DNA of 64,000 nucleotides from Sulfurimicrobium sp031426915 (GCA_031426915.1 JASJPB010000028.1:14547-78546); one strand, 5' to 3'; numbered from the stretch's first letter, positions 6,929 through 15,552 are shown. Numbers and translations: made by a program. Notes: generated by a model not told the origin, from the sequence alone.

Positions 6929-7854
6929 ATGAAAAAAGTTCTGATCCTCGGCGTCAACGGCTTTATCGGACACCACCTGTCGCAACGCATCCTCGACACC
7001 ACCGACTGGGAAGTGTACGGCATGGATATGTTCAGCGAGCGTGTCACCGACCTGATGGCCAATCCGCGCTTCAACTTCTTCGAAGGCGACATCACCATCA
7101 ATAAGGAGTGGATCGAGTACCACGTCAAGAAGTGCGACGTGATCCTGCCGCTGGTGGCCATCGCCACGCCGGCGACCTACGTTTCTGACCCGCTGCGCGT
7201 GTTTGAGCTGGACTTCGAGGCCAACCTGCCGATCGTGCGTCAGTGCGTGAAATACGGCAAGCACCTGATTTTCCCCTCCACCTCCGAAGTCTACGGCATG
7301 TGCCGCGACGAGGAATTCGATCCGGAAAACTCCGAACTGATCCTCGGCCCGATCAACAAGCCGCGCTGGATCTACTCCTGCTCCAAGCAGNNNNNNNNNN
7401 GATCACCCAGTTCCTCGGCCACATCGTGCGCGGCGAGGATATCAAGCTGGTGGACGGCGGCGCCGCCAAGCGTTCCTACACCTACGTCTCGGATGGTATC
7501 GACGCGCTGATGAAAATCATCGCCAACCAGGACGGCATCGCCAGCGGCAAGATCTACAACATCGGTAACCCGGTCAACAACTACTCGGTGAAGGAACTGG
7601 CGAAAATGATGCTGGACCTCGCCATGGAATATCCGGAATACCGCGAAACCGCCCAGAAGGTGAACATGGTCGAGGTGACTTCAGCTGCCTACTACGGCAA
7701 GGGTTACCAGGACGTGCAGAACCGCGTGCCGAAAATCGAGAATACCAAGCAGGAACTCGAATGGTCGCCCAAGGTGCTGATGGCCGAGACGCTACGCCAT
7801 ATTTTCGACGCCTATCGCGGCCAGGTCGCGGAAGCGCGCAAGTTGATGGATTAA
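6929..7854 (+). CDS. UDP-glucuronate decarboxylating dehydrogenase (ArnA C-terminal half), interrupted by a sequencing gap
   Basis: NAD-dependent SDR enzyme that oxidises UDP-glucuronate at C4 with loss of CO2. The nucleotide site is VLILGVNGFIGHHLSQR, and the SDR catalytic Tyr-Lys is in WIYSCSK just before 10 N at 7391-7400. After the gap the reading continues in another frame with ITQFLGHIVRGEDIKLVDGG, which aligns with the E. coli ArnA segment after FRPFNWMGPR. The missing piece in E. coli is about 43 residues, so the N run stands for roughly 128 bases, and 154 + ~43 + 150 residues equals the expected ~345. This is an assembly gap, not a frameshifted pseudogene. An SD-like gaaagga precedes the ATG. 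Confidence 0.88.
7391..7400. other. Assembly gap (10 N)
   Basis: Ten unknown bases mark a scaffold join. By homology the true length is about 128 bases (frame requires 3n+2), so all coordinates downstream are shifted relative to the real chromosome. Confidence 0.97.
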
Positions 7855-7864
7855 TATTTAATTA

Positions 7865-7951
7865 TCACCGCAATGGACGCCAAGGTCCGCAAAGGAAAGA
7901 CAACATATATGTACTGCTCTCCTTTGCGACACATTGCGTCCTTTGCGGTGA
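7865..7951. repeat. Nested inverted repeat between convergent arnA and the MBL gene
   Basis: Outer arms 7865-7880 and 7936-7951 match at 15 of 16 bases (tcaccgcaa.ggacgc), and an inner 9-bp perfect pair cgcaaagga / tcctttgcg lies at 7888-7896 and 7920-7928. The CGCAAAGGA-type words look like a dispersed intergenic repeat. It sits between converging genes and may stop transcription from both sides. Confidence 0.6.
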
Positions 7952-7966
7952 ATTCTTAAACTGTCA

Positions 7967-8896
7967 TTAAAAACTGGCCTGCTCGATTTCCAGGTAGGCG
8001 CGGTTCACGTTCCCGCCGATATTGGTCTCAAACCCTTCCAGCTTCTTCCATTCCGCAACATCCAGCGTCTTGCGCGTCTCGCTGTCGCTCAGGCCTTTCT
8101 TGTAGCCTGATTCGACCCCCGCGTAAAACGCCGCCATCTGGCGCTGCAACTTGGCCACATCGTCTTTCGTCATGAGCGGGCCATGCCCGGGCACGATGGT
8201 TTTCGCGTCGAACCCCTGCACTTTTTCAAGCGTGGAGACCCAGTTCCTGACCATGGCATCGCGCATCACCGGAATGGTATGGTTCACCAGGATATCGCCG
8301 CCCAGCAGCACCTTGTCGTCCGGCAGATAAACCATCATGTCGCCCACGGTATGGGAGCCCTGCGGCAGCCAGAACACCAGTTTGACACCCTGGATGGTGC
8401 GCTCCACCCTGCTGTTCTCTCCCGCGTAAGTCACGGAGGCAGGAACAGGCCTGGTGTTGGGCAGTTTATGGCCGATCATGTTCTCCATCATCGATATCCA
8501 CTCGTCGCCGGTCTTGTTCACCATTTCCCGGCATTGCTCCGAGCTGATGATTTCCGCGCCCTTGAACACGATATTCCCCAGCACATGGTCGCCGTGGTGA
8601 TGGGTATTGACGATGTGGGTTACCGGTTTTGGCGTCAGCTTGGCAATCGTCTTGGCGAGATGGCTTCCCACTTCGTCCGACGCGCCGCTATCCACCAGGA
8701 TCGCACCCTGCTCGCCGATTATCAGTGTGGTGTTCACCATATATCCCTGGTTATGCTTGCTCGGTATACCCATCGGCCCCAGCAAGGCATAGACCCGCTC
8801 GTTGATTTTCACCACCTTGGGCTGGGAAAACTTCGGTGCGGCCCCGGCTGTGCCCCAAAAACAAAACATAATAACTATTAAAAACAATCTATTCAT
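7967..8896 (-). CDS. Exported MBL-fold metallo-hydrolase
   Basis: A 309-aa protein with a signal peptide (MNRLFLIVIMFCFWGTAGAA) and the metallo-beta-lactamase zinc motif HHHGDH at residues 99-104, plus later ligands in PQGSHTVGD, GGDILV and PGHG. It resembles the zinc hydrolases found with quinoprotein dehydrogenases and SoxH, but no such partner is adjacent. The ATG at 8896 is chosen because AAGGAG precedes it by five bases; a GTG at 8902 would overlap this site. Substrate unknown. Confidence 0.82.
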   Translation of the reverse strand: MNRLFLIVIMFCFWGTAGAAPKFSQPKVVKINERVYALLGPMGIPSKHNQGYMVNTTLIIGEQGAILVDSGASDEVGSHLAKTIAKLTPKPVTHIVNTHHHGDHVLGNIVFKGAEIISSEQCREMVNKTGDEWISMMENMIGHKLPNTRPVPASVTYAGENSRVERTIQGVKLVFWLPQGSHTVGDMMVYLPDDKVLLGGDILVNHTIPVMRDAMVRNWVSTLEKVQGFDAKTIVPGHGPLMTKDDVAKLQRQMAAFYAGVESGYKKGLSDSETRKTLDVAEWKKLEGFETNIGGNVNRAYLEIEQASF

Positions 8897-8984
8897 GACC
8901 ACTCCTTATCCAATTCTTTAGAAGATATTCAGGATGCCGGACGAGCTGATAAAATCCCTTGTCAGTATACCGCAGGGTTTAAAC

Positions 8985-9893
8985 ATGACATCTTTCCGGA
9001 CCAATGACTCCGAATTGTGGCGGGTAATTGTGCAAGAGATTTCCGCATCCACCCGCCGGGCCTTCAAGCTAGAGCACCTGGAAAGCATGGGAGGCGGCTG
9101 CATCAACGCCACCTTTCGCGTCTCCGGCAGCGACAGGATTTTTTTCGTCAAACTCAATGATTCCGGCAAGTCCGTCATGTTCGAGGCGGAGGCGGAAGGC
9201 TTGCTGGATATCGGCGCCAGTGAAACGATCCGCGTGCCCAAGCCGATCTGCTGGGGCAATGCGGGAAATGCCTCCTTCCTGGTGCTGGAATACCTGGAAC
9301 TGGGTGGATGCAGCGCAACCAGTTACGAACGCCTGGGGCAGCAACTAGCCAGCATGCACCAGCACACTGCGGATCGACATGGGTGGCGGCGCGACAATAC
9401 CATCGGCTCGACACCCCAAAACAACGCATGGGATAAGGACTGGATCGCGTTCTGGGGCGAGCGAAGGCTAGGTTTCCAGCTCGATCTCGCCTCCCGCAAC
9501 GGCCTAGGCAGCGGTTTGCAACACAAGGGCGAACACCTGTTGCAAGCCCTGCCCCATTTTTTCCCGGGCTATGTGCCGCGCCCTTCCCTGCTGCATGGCG
9601 ATCTGTGGGGCGGCAACGCCGGCGCAAAACCGGATGGGGAGCCGGTGGTTTTCGATCCGGCGGTTTATTACGGAGATCGTGAAACCGATCTTGCCATGAC
9701 CGAGCTATTCGGGGGTTTTTCACCCCGGTTTTATGCGGCCTACCGGGAGGCATTCCCGCTCGATTCCGGCTACGCTACGCGCAAGACTCTTTATAATCTC
9801 TACCATATCCTCAATCACGCCAACCTGTTCGGCGGCGGCTATGCAGCGCAGGCCGAGGGCATGATGGAGCGCCTGTTGAGCGAGATCAACTAA
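8985..9893 (+). CDS. Fructosamine kinase family protein
   Basis: Protein kinase-like fold of about 302 aa that in relatives phosphorylates fructosamine or ribulosamine adducts so that glycated proteins are repaired. Motifs: the GGCINATFRV glycine loop, FFVKLN with the ATP-binding Lys, the catalytic loop LLHGDLWGGNAG and the metal-binding VVFDPAVYYGDRETDLAM. The ATG at 8985 gives the family start; an upstream ATG at 8934 would add 17 atypical residues. It is transcribed divergently from the MBL gene across about 90 bases. Confidence 0.88.
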   Translation: MTSFRTNDSELWRVIVQEISASTRRAFKLEHLESMGGGCINATFRVSGSDRIFFVKLNDSGKSVMFEAEAEGLLDIGASETIRVPKPICWGNAGNASFLVLEYLELGGCSATSYERLGQQLASMHQHTADRHGWRRDNTIGSTPQNNAWDKDWIAFWGERRLGFQLDLASRNGLGSGLQHKGEHLLQALPHFFPGYVPRPSLLHGDLWGGNAGAKPDGEPVVFDPAVYYGDRETDLAMTELFGGFSPRFYAAYREAFPLDSGYATRKTLYNLYHILNHANLFGGGYAAQAEGMMERLLSEIN

Positions 9894-9910
9894 GCCCTTC
9901 TCCCGCAAGA

Positions 9911-9941
9911 CAGGCTTTCGGGTTTCATGGTATAAAGCCTG
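9911..9941 (+). promoter_or_regulatory. Inverted repeat with a possible -10 upstream of lplT
   Basis: Perfect 8-bp arms caggcttt (9911-9918) and aaagcctg (9934-9941), with TATAAA (9931-9936) overlapping the right arm. It could be a promoter with an operator-like dyad or a weak terminator for the preceding kinase gene. No clear -35 was found. Confidence 0.35.
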
Positions 9942-9983
9942 ACCCATGCGACAAGCCACTCCAATAGAGCCTGCCGAGAGCTG

Positions 9984-11192
9984 ATGAACCCCGGGTTTTA
10001 CATCATTCTCACGGCGCAGTTCCTGTCCGCCCTGGCCGACAATGCCCTGCTTTTTGCAGCGATTGCGCTATTGAAGGAACTCAGCGCGCCGGACTGGCAT
10101 ACTCCCGTATTGCAGCAGTTCTTCGTGGTTTCCTATATCGTGCTCGCCCCCTTCGTCGGTGCTTTCGCCGACGCGATTCCCAAGGGCCGCGTCATGTTCA
10201 TCAGCAACAGTATCAAGTTTTTCGGCTGTCTTGGCATGCTGTTCGGCATGCAGCCCCTGTACGCCTACGGTATCGTAGGACTTGGTGCTGCAGCCTACTC
10301 CCCGGCCAAGTACGGCATCCTTACCGAATACCTGCCACCGTCGAAGCTGGTGGTAGCCAATAGCTGGATGGAAGGCGCCACGGTGGCCGCCATCGTGCTG
10401 GGCGCAATCATCGGCGGCGTATTGCTGAACCCGGCTCTTGCCGCCAGCACGCTGGGCAGCTTCGGCCTCGGCATGAGTGCGCCCAACTTCGCCATCATCA
10501 TTATCACAGCCCTCTACGTGAGTGCTGCGGTGTTCAACCTGTTCATCCCGCGCGTGGCGATCGATCACAAATTGCCGAAGAAGAATCCCCTCTATGTGCT
10601 GCACGATTTCTGGCATTCCTTCATGCTGCTGTGGCGCGATCCGCAGGGCCAGATCTCGCTTGCCGTGACCACCTTGTTCTGGGGTGCGGGCGCAACGCTG
10701 CGTCTGGTGGTGCTGACCTGGGCCGGGCTGGCTTTGAAATTCGACCTGGAAAAAGCCACCCAGCTTACCGCCGTGGTGGCGGTGGGCATCGCCGTGGGAT
10801 CGATCATTGCGGGGCGTTTCGTGACGCTTGAGAAAGCGGTGAAGGTGCTGCCCACCGGCGTTCTGATGGGCTTTGCCGTGATGGCAATGATTTTTGTCAG
10901 CGACTGGCATCTCGCCATCGTGCTGCTGTTTATTATCGGCGCGCTGGGAGGATTCTTCGTGGTGCCCATGAACGCGTTGCTGCAGCACCGTGGACACCTG
11001 CTGATGGGCGCCGGTCACTCCATCGCGGTGCAGAACTTCAACGAAAATATCAGCATATTGTTGCTGCTCGGTGGCTATGCCATGATGGTCAAGGCGGAAC
11101 TGCCGATCAACGCCATCATCATTACTTTCGGCGCCTTCGTCAGCATTTCCATGTGGCTGATTTGCCAGCGCTACAAGCGTGTAGCGGATTGA
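9984..11192 (+). CDS. lplT: LplT-like lysophospholipid transporter (MFS)
   Basis: A 402-aa protein with about 11-12 membrane helices and the LplT signatures SALADNALLFAAIALL and AYSPAKYGILTEYLPPSKLVVANSWMEG. In enterobacteria it flips lysophospholipids inward and is linked to the acyltransferase Aas, which is not seen here. The length is normal. It converges with the TPM gene, leaving only three bases between the stop codons. Confidence 0.88.
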   Translation: MNPGFYIILTAQFLSALADNALLFAAIALLKELSAPDWHTPVLQQFFVVSYIVLAPFVGAFADAIPKGRVMFISNSIKFFGCLGMLFGMQPLYAYGIVGLGAAAYSPAKYGILTEYLPPSKLVVANSWMEGATVAAIVLGAIIGGVLLNPALAASTLGSFGLGMSAPNFAIIIITALYVSAAVFNLFIPRVAIDHKLPKKNPLYVLHDFWHSFMLLWRDPQGQISLAVTTLFWGAGATLRLVVLTWAGLALKFDLEKATQLTAVVAVGIAVGSIIAGRFVTLEKAVKVLPTGVLMGFAVMAMIFVSDWHLAIVLLFIIGALGGFFVVPMNALLQHRGHLLMGAGHSIAVQNFNENISILLLLGGYAMMVKAELPINAIIITFGAFVSISMWLICQRYKRVAD

Positions 11193-11195
11193 TCG

Positions 11196-11687
11196 CTACA
11201 GTATGGCGGGCGTGTCCGAAAGCTCGTTGGGATTATCGCCAACGGCGGGAAAATGCTGCACCAGTAAAGCCGTGACTTCCTGGATACCGGCCAGCACGCC
11301 TTGTTCGAAATGACCTTCGCGAAATGCGGCTTCCATCATGCGGCAGATGCGTTCCCATTCCGCGCCGCCGACTTTGGCGTGAATACCGCGATCCGCGACG
11401 ATTTCCACTTCGTGCTCGGCGAGCAGCAAATAAATCAGCACGCCGCTGTTAAGCTCGGTATCCCACACGCGCAGTTGTGAAAACACCTCCAGCGCCCGTG
11501 CCCGGGCATCCAGTCCGCGTAAGAGTTGGGAGATGTCCAGCGCGACATCGACGGCGAAGCGTATTTCGCCCATGTGAACGAGCTCGGACTGACTTATCGC
11601 ACGCTCGATGACAGACAGGGCGTGGCGGGGGAAATAACGCCGCACCAGCCAGGGCGGCATGAATAGATGCCTTAATATTCTTACCAT
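11196..11687 (-). CDS. TPM-domain protein (YgcG/Psb32-like), cytosolic form
   Basis: A 163-aa protein with the TPM fold core (LSVIERAISQSELVHMGEIRFAVDVALD, a VWDTELNSGVLIYLLLAEHEVEIVAD stretch and a terminal helical HFPAVGDNPNELSD motif). It has no signal peptide or glycine-rich tail, unlike its neighbour. The start codon lies inside the upstream gene's end (ATGGTAA overlap), so it is co-translated with the YgcG-like protein. Role unknown; the lemA-ygcG-TPM trio is a common gene set. Confidence 0.82.
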   Translation of the reverse strand: MVRILRHLFMPPWLVRRYFPRHALSVIERAISQSELVHMGEIRFAVDVALDISQLLRGLDARARALEVFSQLRVWDTELNSGVLIYLLLAEHEVEIVADRGIHAKVGGAEWERICRMMEAAFREGHFEQGVLAGIQEVTALLVQHFPAVGDNPNELSDTPAIL

Positions 11688-12490
11688 CGCCCTGAAGCTC
11701 CTCCTCCGCCGAACCCACCGCCGCCCCCGGAAAACCCGCCTCCCCCACCACCACCGATACCGGGGATGAACCCGCCGGGACGTCCGAAGGAAAATACGAT
11801 AGTCAGTACCGCCGCTATTACCCCCGCGATCATGGAACCAAAAATCAGCCAGCCCAGCACGCCCGCCACACTTCCTGCCAGCAGCGAGCCGAACAGCCCG
11901 AACAGGGCGCGCATGAAGGATGCGATCGCAATCACAAAGAACAGGATATAGAACCAGTCGCCCGAGTCACTGCCCTGCGCGGTTTTCTTCGCTGCCGGCG
12001 GAAGCTTCTCGCCTTCAATGATCTTGATCATGGCACTCACGCCGGCGCGGATGCCGCCATGAAAGTCGTTCTGCTTGAAATACGGAATGATCGTTTCGCT
12101 GATGATGCGCTTCGCCACCGCATCGGGAATTGCGCCTTCAAGCCCATATCCGACCTCGATGCGCAAGGCGCGGTCCTGCTTGGCAACCAGCAGCAGGGCG
12201 CCATCGTCCACCCCCTTGCGCCCCAGCTTCCACTGTTCCGCGACGCGGATGGCGTATTGCTCGATGGTTTCAGGCAGCGTGGTCGGGACCATCAGGATGG
12301 CGATCTGGCTACCCTTGCGCGCCTCAAAATCGCGCAGCAAGGCTTCCAGTTCGCTGCTTTGTTGCGCTGTGAACGTGCCGGTGAGGTCGGTTAACCGTGC
12401 CTGCAATGGCGGCACGGCCACTTCGGCCAATGCGAAGCCGGCAGTGAATGCCAGCCACAAAGCGAGCGCAATCCGCCACACGGCGCTCAT
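11681..12490 (-). CDS. YgcG-like TPM-domain membrane protein with glycine-rich tail
   Basis: A 269-aa protein: signal peptide (~residues 1-22), a TPM domain (~28-150, with LTDLTGTFTAQQ, GSQIAILMVPT, DDGALLLVAKQDRALRIEVGYGLEG), two or three membrane helices (~175-235), and a C-terminal tail of glycine-rich repeats ending GGASGRW. Typical partner of LemA. The upstream lemA stop is 12 bases from its start. The short glycine tail is family-typical and not low-quality sequence. Confidence 0.87.
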   Translation of the reverse strand: MSAVWRIALALWLAFTAGFALAEVAVPPLQARLTDLTGTFTAQQSSELEALLRDFEARKGSQIAILMVPTTLPETIEQYAIRVAEQWKLGRKGVDDGALLLVAKQDRALRIEVGYGLEGAIPDAVAKRIISETIIPYFKQNDFHGGIRAGVSAMIKIIEGEKLPPAAKKTAQGSDSGDWFYILFFVIAIASFMRALFGLFGSLLAGSVAGVLGWLIFGSMIAGVIAAVLTIVFSFGRPGGFIPGIGGGGGGGFSGGGGGFGGGGASGRW

Positions 12491-12502
12491 GGCAGGCGCC
12501 TC

Positions 12503-13111
12503 TTATTTCTGCACGGCCGGCGCGCCAAAATCGACCTTGGGCGCGGTGGATATTTCTTTTTCGTTTTCTACCGTGAAGCTGGGCTTGGTCTTGAAGCCGA
12601 ACATCATGGCGGTGAGATTGCTGGGGAAAGAGCGCACCGTGACGTTGTACTCCTGCACCGCCTTGATGTAGCGGTTGCGCGCCACCGTGATGCGGTTCTC
12701 GGTGCCTTCCAGTTGCGCCTGAAGGTCGCGGAACACGCCGTCAGCCTTTAACTGGGGATAATTCTCCGCCACCACCAGCAAGCGCGACAAGGCGCTCGTC
12801 ATCTCGCCCTGGGCGGCCTGGAATTTGGCGAAAGCCTGTTCGTCGTTGATGAGCTCCGGCGTGGCCTGAATCGAGCCCACCTTGGCCCGGGCAGCGGTAA
12901 CCTGGGTCAGTACGTCTTTTTCATGGGAAGCGTAGCCCTTGACCACGTTCACCAGGTTGGGCACCAGATCGGCGCGACGCTGGTACTGGTTCAACACTTC
13001 CGCCCAACTGGCCTTGATCTGCTCGTCCGTAGCCTGAAGCGTGTTGTAACCGCAACCTTGCAGCGAGAAAGCGGCAAGCAGCAGCATCAAAGACAACATC
13101 AGTTTGCGCAT
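12503..13111 (-). CDS. lemA: LemA family lipoprotein-like protein
   Basis: A 202-aa protein with a lipoprotein-type signal (LLAAFSLQGC, Cys at residue 20), then the LemA helical domain: NQYQRRADLVPNLVNVVKGYA, EKDVLTQVTAARAKV, and VAENYPQLKADGVFRDLQAQLEGTENRI. Function is poorly known; it is an envelope protein usually encoded with TPM proteins, as here. The ATG at 13111 is preceded by GAGGA-type SD sequence. Confidence 0.9.
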   Translation of the reverse strand: MRKLMLSLMLLLAAFSLQGCGYNTLQATDEQIKASWAEVLNQYQRRADLVPNLVNVVKGYASHEKDVLTQVTAARAKVGSIQATPELINDEQAFAKFQAAQGEMTSALSRLLVVAENYPQLKADGVFRDLQAQLEGTENRITVARNRYIKAVQEYNVTVRSFPSNLTAMMFGFKTKPSFTVENEKEISTAPKVDFGAPAVQK

Positions 13112-13132
13112 GAAAGTCTCCTCGGTAATGGC

Positions 13133-13861
13133 TTATAAAGATGCGGCCTGAGCGGCTGTTTGCAAGCCTTGCATGCTACGCACGGCAAAGCACAGGTCTT
13201 CCCACGCCTTGGCCTTGTCGGGCAGACTGCGCAGCAGATAGGCCGGGTGGTAGGTAACGATGAGCGGAATGCCATATGCCTGGTGTAGCTTGCCGCGCAG
13301 GCTGGCAATCGAATGATCGGCACCCAGCAATTGCTGGGCTGCCACCTTGCCCAGCGCAATAATCAGTTTAGGTTGTATCAATGCGACCTGACGCGTCAGA
13401 TAGTGCGCGCATGCCGCCATCTCATCGGGTTCCGGGTTGCGGTTGCCGGGCGGACGGCACTTGACGGTGTTGGCGATATAGGCATTTTTGCCGCGCTTCA
13501 AAGCGATCGCCGCCAGCATGTTGTCCAGCAACTTGCCGGCCTGGCCGACGAAGGGTTCGCCCTGCTTGTCTTCCTCGGCGCCCGGCCCCTCCCCCACGAA
13601 CAACCAGTCTGCCTGCTCGTCGCCGACACCGAACACGGTTCGGGTGCGCCCCTCATGCAGGCGGCAGGCGGTGCATCCTGCAACTGACTGCCTGAGTTCG
13701 GCCCAATCCATGCGCAGGATGGTTTCCTGGCGGTCTTGAGTTGTAGAAGTCGTAACGCTGGCTTGCGTAGCAACGTTTGATGCCTTGCTCTCGACTGTGC
13801 CGCGTAGCCGCCATAATGGCCACAGATCCATTTCCTGGAGCACATCCTGGCGTGGCATCAT
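13133..13861 (-). CDS. Family 4 (iron-sulfur) uracil-DNA glycosylase
   Basis: Removes uracil from DNA. Contains the four-Cys cluster pattern (CTAC near residues 61-64, VKC and AAC further on), motif 1 GEGPGAEEDKQGEPFVG and motif 2 HPAYLLR. The product from 13861 is 242 aa with about 50 non-conserved residues before MDWAELRQSVAGC; an internal ATG at 13711 is possible, but the ATG at 13861 overlaps the rimI stop (ATGA), which supports coupling. It is last in the tsaB-rimI-udg chain. Confidence 0.9.
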   Translation of the reverse strand: MMPRQDVLQEMDLWPLWRLRGTVESKASNVATQASVTTSTTQDRQETILRMDWAELRQSVAGCTACRLHEGRTRTVFGVGDEQADWLFVGEGPGAEEDKQGEPFVGQAGKLLDNMLAAIALKRGKNAYIANTVKCRPPGNRNPEPDEMAACAHYLTRQVALIQPKLIIALGKVAAQQLLGADHSIASLRGKLHQAYGIPLIVTYHPAYLLRSLPDKAKAWEDLCFAVRSMQGLQTAAQAASL

Positions 13862-14325
13862 AGCGATAATCCCATCAGGATCGCATCCTCGCGGCCATTG
13901 GCGGCAGGGTAATAGTTGCGGCGCAAGCCGATTTCATTGAAACCCTCGCTGAGATAAAGCTCAATCGCCTTGACGTTGGACGGCCGGACTTCGAGAAACA
14001 TCATGTCGGTGCCGTCCAGTCGCGCCACCTCGATCAGGTGGCGCAGGAATTTACGCCCCAGCCCCTGGTTTTGCCAGTCGTGAGCGATACCCAGGTTGAG
14101 CAGATGCGCTTCCCCGGCAGCCAGCATCATGATGCCGTATCCGATGGGGTGGTCGCAGAAATCGTAAGTCCAGCAACTGTAACCGGAGCTGAGGGAGTCG
14201 CGGAAATTGCCCGGGGTCCAGGGGAAAGTGTAAATTTTGTGCTCGATCGCCAGGACATGTTCCAGATCGTCGAAACGCATGGGCCTGACCAGGGGCGACT
14301 GATGGTTTTTTATTTGCGCGTTCAT
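13858..14325 (-). CDS. rimI: Ribosomal protein S18-alanine N-acetyltransferase (GNAT)
   Basis: A 155-aa GNAT enzyme with the acetyl-CoA loop DWQNQGLGRKFLRHLIE and the RimI-typical segments YTFPWTPGNFRDSL and FLEVRPSNVKAIELYLSEGFNEIGLRRNYYPA. It overlaps tsaB by ATGA upstream and the UDG gene by ATGA downstream, the usual genome neighbourhood of rimI. Confidence 0.92.
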   Translation of the reverse strand: MNAQIKNHQSPLVRPMRFDDLEHVLAIEHKIYTFPWTPGNFRDSLSSGYSCWTYDFCDHPIGYGIMMLAAGEAHLLNLGIAHDWQNQGLGRKFLRHLIEVARLDGTDMMFLEVRPSNVKAIELYLSEGFNEIGLRRNYYPAANGREDAILMGLSL

Positions 14326-14996
14326 TGCCTCTCGCTTGTTTTAAGCGCCACCTTGTTGCGGATATAGAGCGGGGCGGCCAGAGCGGGATCCTGCCCCAAA
14401 CCTTGCGCGAACAGCGGTGCTGCCAATCTGACCATGTCACTCGCCTGGGGAAAAACGCTGCCATCAACCGAGAGCAGTTGCCCGGCGTAACGATCCTGCA
14501 ATGCCTCCGCATAGGCAGCGAAGCCGCTGCCGACGCCAATCCAGCCAGAGCCCTCCACTGTCGGCGCAGCCTTTGCGTGACCCAGGCTAGGCTCGCAAAC
14601 GGTGTGCCAAGCCCCGTTGCGCTGTTCGTAAGCAGCATGATAAATCTCACCCATCCGCGCATCCAGGCAGGCAATGACCCGCTCGCCCTGCGCTGCGGCA
14701 GCCAGCGCCAACAGCGTGGAGATGCCCAGCACCGGAAGATCCGCGCCAAAAGCCAAACCTTGCGCCACACCGCAACCGATGCGCAGACCGGTGAAGGAGC
14801 CCGGTCCTTCGCCAAAGGCGATACCGTCCAGATTCCTGAGCTCCAAACCTGCAGACTCCAGCAGTTCCGCCAGCATCGGCAAAACCAGGTCGGAATGGCG
14901 CTGCCCGGCGAGTTCCTGGCGCGAGATCACCACGCCGTCCAGCCACAGGGCAAGGGAGCAATTTTCGGTGGAAGTGTCCAATGCCAGCAGTTTCAT
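14322..14996 (-). CDS. tsaB: tRNA N6-threonylcarbamoyladenosine biosynthesis protein TsaB
   Basis: A 224-aa ASKHA-fold protein, partner of TsaD in making t6A37 in tRNA. Motifs: LLALDTSTENCSLALW at the start, GIAFGEGPGSFTGLRIGCGVAQGLA, and GERVIACLDARMGEIYHAAY. Start and stop both form ATGA overlaps with the neighbouring genes, so the four-gene run is one translational unit. Confidence 0.93.
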   Translation of the reverse strand: MKLLALDTSTENCSLALWLDGVVISRQELAGQRHSDLVLPMLAELLESAGLELRNLDGIAFGEGPGSFTGLRIGCGVAQGLAFGADLPVLGISTLLALAAAAQGERVIACLDARMGEIYHAAYEQRNGAWHTVCEPSLGHAKAAPTVEGSGWIGVGSGFAAYAEALQDRYAGQLLSVDGSVFPQASDMVRLAAPLFAQGLGQDPALAAPLYIRNKVALKTSERQ

Positions 14997-15391
14997 TCTT
15001 TATGATTTTCCAGAAAAACGTCGAACTCGATCCGGCGTCCGCGCGGCCTTTGTTTAGGCAATGCGGTAATACGCGCATCCAGCACTTGGCCATGGTCCAT
15101 GAAACGGGACAGGGCTGCATTTTCAGCGCGCGGTACATAGCCGAGCTTGTGACCCTGCCATTCCAACCGTATTGCATTGGCATCATACGGGTTATTCTCT
15201 TCCCGTATCAAACCCAGCTTATCCCCAACCTGCAATTGCGGCCACAATTTGCGTCCCTCATGGTAGCGGAATCCCGCCAGGCGCGAGCTTTGCAGGAAAA
15301 TTTTCGCTTCCGTTGCCGGCGTCTGTGCCCAGACATTCCATGCGCCGGTCAACAGCAGAATCAAACATGACTTGATCCATATCCGCTTCAT
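14993..15391 (-). CDS. Small HIRAN-domain protein with a signal peptide
   Basis: About 132 aa. Residues 1-21 (MKRIWIKSCLILLLTGAW...) form a signal peptide. The rest is a lone HIRAN domain: FLQSSRLAGFRYHEG, VGDKLGLIREENNPYDANAI and HKLGYVPRAENAALSRFMDHG. HIRAN is best known from DNA-binding SNF2 proteins such as HLTF, so an exported stand-alone copy is odd. The ATG at 15391 is preferred to a longer ORF start at 15556 because that extension would translate the repeat element. It overlaps tsaB by four bases. Confidence 0.8.
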   Translation of the reverse strand: MKRIWIKSCLILLLTGAWNVWAQTPATEAKIFLQSSRLAGFRYHEGRKLWPQLQVGDKLGLIREENNPYDANAIRLEWQGHKLGYVPRAENAALSRFMDHGQVLDARITALPKQRPRGRRIEFDVFLENHKE

Positions 15392-15410
15392 CCCGGATTG
15401 TCCATAAGAC

Positions 15411-15540
15411 CCAAACCCCCTCCAACTCCCCCTTGTGCGAGCATCCGCAACGCGGATTGCCTGCTTGACCCGCTTCAGGGGGAGAGCAAAGCCCGCCCCT
15501 CCCCTGTCAAGGGGAGGTTGGGAGGGGTTTGAGCCCAATG
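15411..15540. repeat. Complex palindromic intergenic repeat
   Basis: C-rich left arm (15411-15435) and G-rich right arm (15509-15533) are imperfectly complementary. Between them lie two perfect hairpins: atccgc/gcggat at 15443-15448 and 15452-15457, and cctcccc/ggggagg at 15498-15504 and 15511-15517. This is a REP/BIME-like element between yoaA and the HIRAN gene, and may also attenuate transcription. Confidence 0.65.
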
Positions 15541-15552
15541 GTTTATCTGGGT

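Noticed and set aside
5909..7264. 451-codon frame on - opposite the arnA genes
   Set aside because: Opposite strand of well-supported arnA halves; no recognisable domain.
6929..7854. arnA dehydrogenase as a frameshifted pseudogene
   Set aside because: The frame change coincides with 10 N, and homology predicts about 128 missing bases of compatible length.
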